Source: Yoonia maricola
Lineage (GTDB): Bacteria; Pseudomonadota; Alphaproteobacteria; Rhodobacterales; Rhodobacteraceae
Direction: 5' to 3'
Length of the DNA stretch: 64,000 nt
Assembly (NCBI RefSeq): GCF_002797915.1
Contig: NZ_PGTY01000004.1
Coordinates: 1 to 64,000, forward strand
Part shown: one piece after another, positions 61,325 through 64,000 of the stretch
Layout: every line of letters starts with the position of its first letter
Numbering within the stretch: the first letter of the stretch is position 1
The notes under the pieces: generated by a model
Databases searched by the model: none
What the model saw: the letters and a program-made list of their open reading frames with translations, nothing else
What the model was told of the DNA's origin: nothing
Program-made: the position numbers and the translations under genes

Positions 61325-62229
61325 TTCAACACCAGTGCGATCAGGCCGGGCACGACGGCAAGCAGCATCGCGATGCCAAACATGACGCTGGCCGCGACAC
61401 CTTCGCTGGCTGTGGTGCCTGCAAGGGGAAGAAGGACGGCGGCGGCCCCTTCGCGGATGCCCCAGCCGCTGACGGTGAAGGGGATGAGCATCGAAAACAG
61501 GATAACCGGTACAATCGCAAGGATGGCGGCAAGAGAGAGGCTGACGCCAACAGCCCAAGCACAAAGCCCGAAGGCTGTGAGGTTGCACAGTGTGATCGAC
61601 ACGCCCAGCCCAATCTGCGCAGGCAAGGCCTGCCTGGACAGGAGTGCCGTGTAAAACGGACGCATCCAGCCAGAGAGTTTTGCCCCCATCATAGCAGGAA
61701 ACCATAGCCCCACAGCGATCAGTGCTGCGATGAGGCAGCCGATCGCGACAGCCGTACCAATCGGCGCGGCATAGGTCATCGGCCACTCCAGACCGCCCAC
61801 CGACAGGTAAGTGACAGCAAAAGCGCCGGCCATCGTCAGAAACATGGCTATTTGCCCGGCCAGCCGTTCGAAAACAACCGCTTGCGTTGCAACGGCAAGG
61901 CCCGCTTGCGCACGGGCGCGCACCGCGCGCGCCGCATCACCAACAACGGCACCTGGTAGGGCCTGATTGACGACTTGTGACATGAAATATTCCTTGATTG
62001 CGTGGGGCAGGCGCAAGGTTTGCCCTAGATGCGCTGCGGTGACTTTCCAGCGCAAGGCGGACAAGGCAGTCTGACAGATCAACACCGCCACCGCGGCCAG
62101 CAACCAAAGGGGTTCGGCTTGCGACAGGAGGTGTATGATCTCTGGTCCATCAGCCGCCGACCACAGCAACGCAATCAACACCGCTGTGAACGCCAACTGC
62201 CCGATGCGCCATAGGCCCGCCCGCGTCAT
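61321..62229 (-). CDS. Lysylphosphatidylglycerol-synthase-TM-like flippase family protein
   Basis: A 302-residue integral membrane protein with 8 or so helices. VNQALPGAVVGDAARAVRARAQAG (about 85-108) and VFERLAGQIAMF are the typical block of the UPF0104/YbhN-like family related to the flippase half of MprF. Such proteins may move lipids or glycolipids across the membrane. Coupled by 4-base overlaps to the glycosyltransferase and sulfatase-like genes. Confidence 0.82.
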   Translation of the reverse strand: MTRAGLWRIGQLAFTAVLIALLWSAADGPEIIHLLSQAEPLWLLAAVAVLICQTALSALRWKVTAAHLGQTLRLPHAIKEYFMSQVVNQALPGAVVGDAARAVRARAQAGLAVATQAVVFERLAGQIAMFLTMAGAFAVTYLSVGGLEWPMTYAAPIGTAVAIGCLIAALIAVGLWFPAMMGAKLSGWMRPFYTALLSRQALPAQIGLGVSITLCNLTAFGLCAWAVGVSLSLAAILAIVPVILFSMLIPFTVSGWGIREGAAAVLLPLAGTTASEGVAASVMFGIAMLLAVVPGLIALVLK

Positions 62230-63857
62230 TGGGCCACCTCGGTGATCTGCCGTGTGGACAAGGCTTGCAGGATATGCGCGCGCATCAGGTCCATGCGGCG
62301 TATGGGCGTCGTCTTGGTCGGGATCAGGCCGGGGGTAAAATCGGCGTCGGACAGAAGATTGACCAGAGCTTGCGGTCCAACGATATGCATTGGCACATGC
62401 GGACGCTCATCCAATGCGATAAAGCCTGCGGCCTGATGATCCCCGACGATGATCATCAAAGGCGGGTTATCTGCATGCAGGGCGGCATAAGCAAAGACGG
62501 TCTGCAAAGCATAATCTACCGCCAGCCGGTATTGATCACGGACGCGGTCGTAGTCTTTCCAAACCACACGTGGCGTATCGCTGGCTGCGACAATGGGGTC
62601 AAAGATCGTGCCGTCGCCCAGATCGTCCCAATCGACGAGGTCCGGCACTGGCACCCAAGGGGCGTGGGATGACCCAAGCGCCATTTGGATAAAGTACGGC
62701 CTGTCATCGGTGCGCTGGTCACGCAACAGACGATCCATCGCGGCAAAGGTGAACTGATCAGGCATTGTAATCCAGTTGAAAGGCTCACCTGCATAGCCCA
62801 GATCAGCCTCGGCCAGGATTGTCTCGAACCCCATGACCTGTGCTTCGGGCCAATCAAGTGTGATCTGCGGCATCACGGCTGCGGTATGAAAACCAGCGTC
62901 TTGCGCGAGATGAAACAGTGTTTGGCGGCCGCTCGATAGCACGGCGCGATAGCTGGTTTGATTGGGCACCCACAGGCCGTTGGCAAAGGTGGAATGTGCC
63001 AGCCAGCTTTGCCCGCCTTGGGTAGGCGAGGCCAGCAACGTCGACGATGTGGCAAGGCCCAGCGCCGCAAGTTCTGCTTCGCCTTTGGCCAGCGTCTCTC
63101 GGTGCAAATCGGCATAAAATGGGGTGTCGAGGCTGGTGCGCCCATAGCTTTCGACGAAAACGACGATCACGTCGCGGTCGACCAGATCAAACAGCCCCGC
63201 TTGACCAGCGAAAGGATCATTCGCAACAGCGGCGCGGAACACCCGCAAGTCTGCGATCGTGTCTTGGGCGGTCCGAAACCGCTCGACCCCAAGACGCGCG
63301 GTAAAGGCGGTGCCGGGATAGGGGAAAGGCGTGCTCCAACGGCCCATCTTTGCACCGACATCAGTTATCACAAGGGCCGCGCCTGCCACGGCCGCGATAG
63401 CTGCCAAAGCGGGCAAAGGACGCCGCAGGGGCAGCCGCGCCCAAACGCGCATTGCCCACCATAGTATGAGGGCAAGGCCTATGATGACCAGCACTGCTCC
63501 GATGACAGCGGCGATGGCGGCAACCGCGCCCAGATTGCCGACGATCAGGTCATAGAAAGAGCCGACTAAAGGCATATCACCGACTAGATTGAAGCCGCGA
63601 TTAAGCGAAGTGAACATGACGAAATCAGCAGTTTTGAGGACGAAAATACTGATCAGTGCCACTACGAGCACGAGGCGTAGAATAACCCCGGTACGCGATG
63701 TGCCAAAGGCGAGGAGCGCCAGCAAAATAGCAGGCAGCTCCAACGGGAACAGCAACAAAGCGTCCCAAGCCATGGCCGCCGGGTGATTAGGTTGGACGAG
63801 TACCAGATGCAAAATCATCGCAGCCAAAATGACCGCTGAAACACTGCGCAGCGTCAA
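62226..63857 (-). CDS. Sulfatase-like membrane enzyme (LTA-synthase/EptA-like fold)
   Basis: A 543-residue protein. Five predicted N-terminal membrane helices (to about 170) are followed by a periplasmic alkaline-phosphatase-type domain with VVFVESYGRTSLD, SPTQGGQSWLAH and LMIIVGDHQAAGF. The ESYG and GDHQ motifs hold the metal. Family members transfer or remove phospho-groups on glycans or lipids. The start is TTG at 63857, which overlaps the stop of the upstream gene (TTGA) and has a G-rich ribosome site; the frame is open 10 codons further up with another TTG. Confidence 0.82.
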   Translation of the reverse strand: MTLRSVSAVILAAMILHLVLVQPNHPAAMAWDALLLFPLELPAILLALLAFGTSRTGVILRLVLVVALISIFVLKTADFVMFTSLNRGFNLVGDMPLVGSFYDLIVGNLGAVAAIAAVIGAVLVIIGLALILWWAMRVWARLPLRRPLPALAAIAAVAGAALVITDVGAKMGRWSTPFPYPGTAFTARLGVERFRTAQDTIADLRVFRAAVANDPFAGQAGLFDLVDRDVIVVFVESYGRTSLDTPFYADLHRETLAKGEAELAALGLATSSTLLASPTQGGQSWLAHSTFANGLWVPNQTSYRAVLSSGRQTLFHLAQDAGFHTAAVMPQITLDWPEAQVMGFETILAEADLGYAGEPFNWITMPDQFTFAAMDRLLRDQRTDDRPYFIQMALGSSHAPWVPVPDLVDWDDLGDGTIFDPIVAASDTPRVVWKDYDRVRDQYRLAVDYALQTVFAYAALHADNPPLMIIVGDHQAAGFIALDERPHVPMHIVGPQALVNLLSDADFTPGLIPTKTTPIRRMDLMRAHILQALSTRQITEVAQ

Positions 63858-64000
63858 GTTTCTGCCCCCCGCTTGCGCCAGAGCCAAAGTATATCGCGGC
63901 CAAACGACCAGACAAGCGCCAGCGTGACGGTAGCTATGATCAGGTCCAGCCGCCCGTCCGCAAAAACCGGAATCTGCAGGGCAATCAGCGCACCGATCTG
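63854..64000 (-). CDS. C-terminal end of a membrane protein (partial)
   Basis: The minus-strand frame enters from the right edge and stops at TGA 63854-63856. It encodes 48 residues ending with a membrane helix and basic tail (LIIATVTLALVWSFGRDILW...KRGAET). The stop overlaps the TTG start of the sulfatase-like gene, as at every other junction of this operon, so it is the next gene upstream. Family not identifiable from the tail. Confidence 0.75.
   Translation of the reverse strand, partial: QIGALIALQIPVFADGRLDLIIATVTLALVWSFGRDILWLWRKRGAET

Noticed and set aside
61325..61786. N-terminal extension of the GT4 frame
   Set aside because: Antisense-like, histidine/arginine-rich and in the flippase gene; the real start overlaps the flippase stop.
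1..64000. CRISPR arrays, tRNA or rRNA genes
   Set aside because: No repeat-spacer pattern and no tRNA-like cloverleaf or rRNA sequence was recognised by reading; a tRNAscan or Infernal run would be needed to be sure.

Overview
The window looks like chromosomal DNA of a marine alphaproteobacterium of the Rhodobacteraceae (Roseobacter group). This rests on gene content: a Na+-pumping NADH:quinone reductase (NQR) operon, TRAP transport, monomeric isocitrate dehydrogenase, HemP, an Irr-type iron control element and a perfect FNR-type box. Genes are dense, moderately GC-rich and very often overlap by 4 bases. No tRNA, rRNA or CRISPR array was seen.

Layout. 1-1.1 kb: tail of a type VI secretion cargo locus (partial gene, exported protein, PAAR spike tip), followed by an IS630 transposase remnant. 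1.5-9.6 kb: one operon nqrABCDEF-apbE-nqrM-CBS on the minus strand, divergent from a pentaheme cytochrome c, with a perfect FNR box between them. The NqrB is unusually short and lacks the covalent-FMN threonine motif. 9.9-18 kb: a COG0523 GTPase coupled to a YtcJ-type amidohydrolase, a LysR regulator, a TRAP transporter and an N-acyl-D-amino-acid deacylase. 18-20.3 kb: tungstate importer tupBCA. 20.5-30.2 kb: exopolysaccharide locus (glycosyltransferase, EpsG-like polymerase, asparagine-synthase-like enzyme, flippase, Wzc-type kinase, metallophosphatase, Wza). 30.2-35.8 kb: bile-acid/Na+ symporter family protein, acyl-CoA ligase, monomeric isocitrate dehydrogenase, universal stress protein. 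35.9-39.1 kb: a TPP riboswitch in front of ykoF-thiXZY (thiamine precursor uptake).

39.5-50.5 kb: a two-armed sugar or sugar-acid catabolic locus. The minus arm holds an ABC importer, a Tm-1-like protein and a class II aldolase. The plus arm holds a GntR regulator, a metallo-beta-lactamase-fold hydrolase, a HAD protein, a second class II aldolase and an FGGY kinase. The same GTATAC-centred palindrome lies in both control regions, so GntR probably controls both arms. 50.6-52.5 kb: iron/heme cluster with a small ORF, hemP, dps and two paralogous unknown proteins flanking dps. 52.7-59.5 kb: a tandem cold-shock protein, a membrane TPR signalling-type protein, two exported proteins (one YHYH), a SARP-type regulator fused to an alpha/beta hydrolase, and a frameshifted PepSY-type fragment. 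59.5-64 kb: a surface-glycan operon (FkbM methyltransferase, glycosyltransferase, flippase-like protein, sulfatase-like membrane enzyme, partial membrane protein) in which every junction is a 4-base overlap.

The best candidates for something undescribed are the FNR-controlled NQR variant paired with a periplasmic pentaheme cytochrome, the SARP-hydrolase fusion regulator, and the paired unknown proteins around dps/hemP. All functional statements are from reading the sequence; no database search was run.
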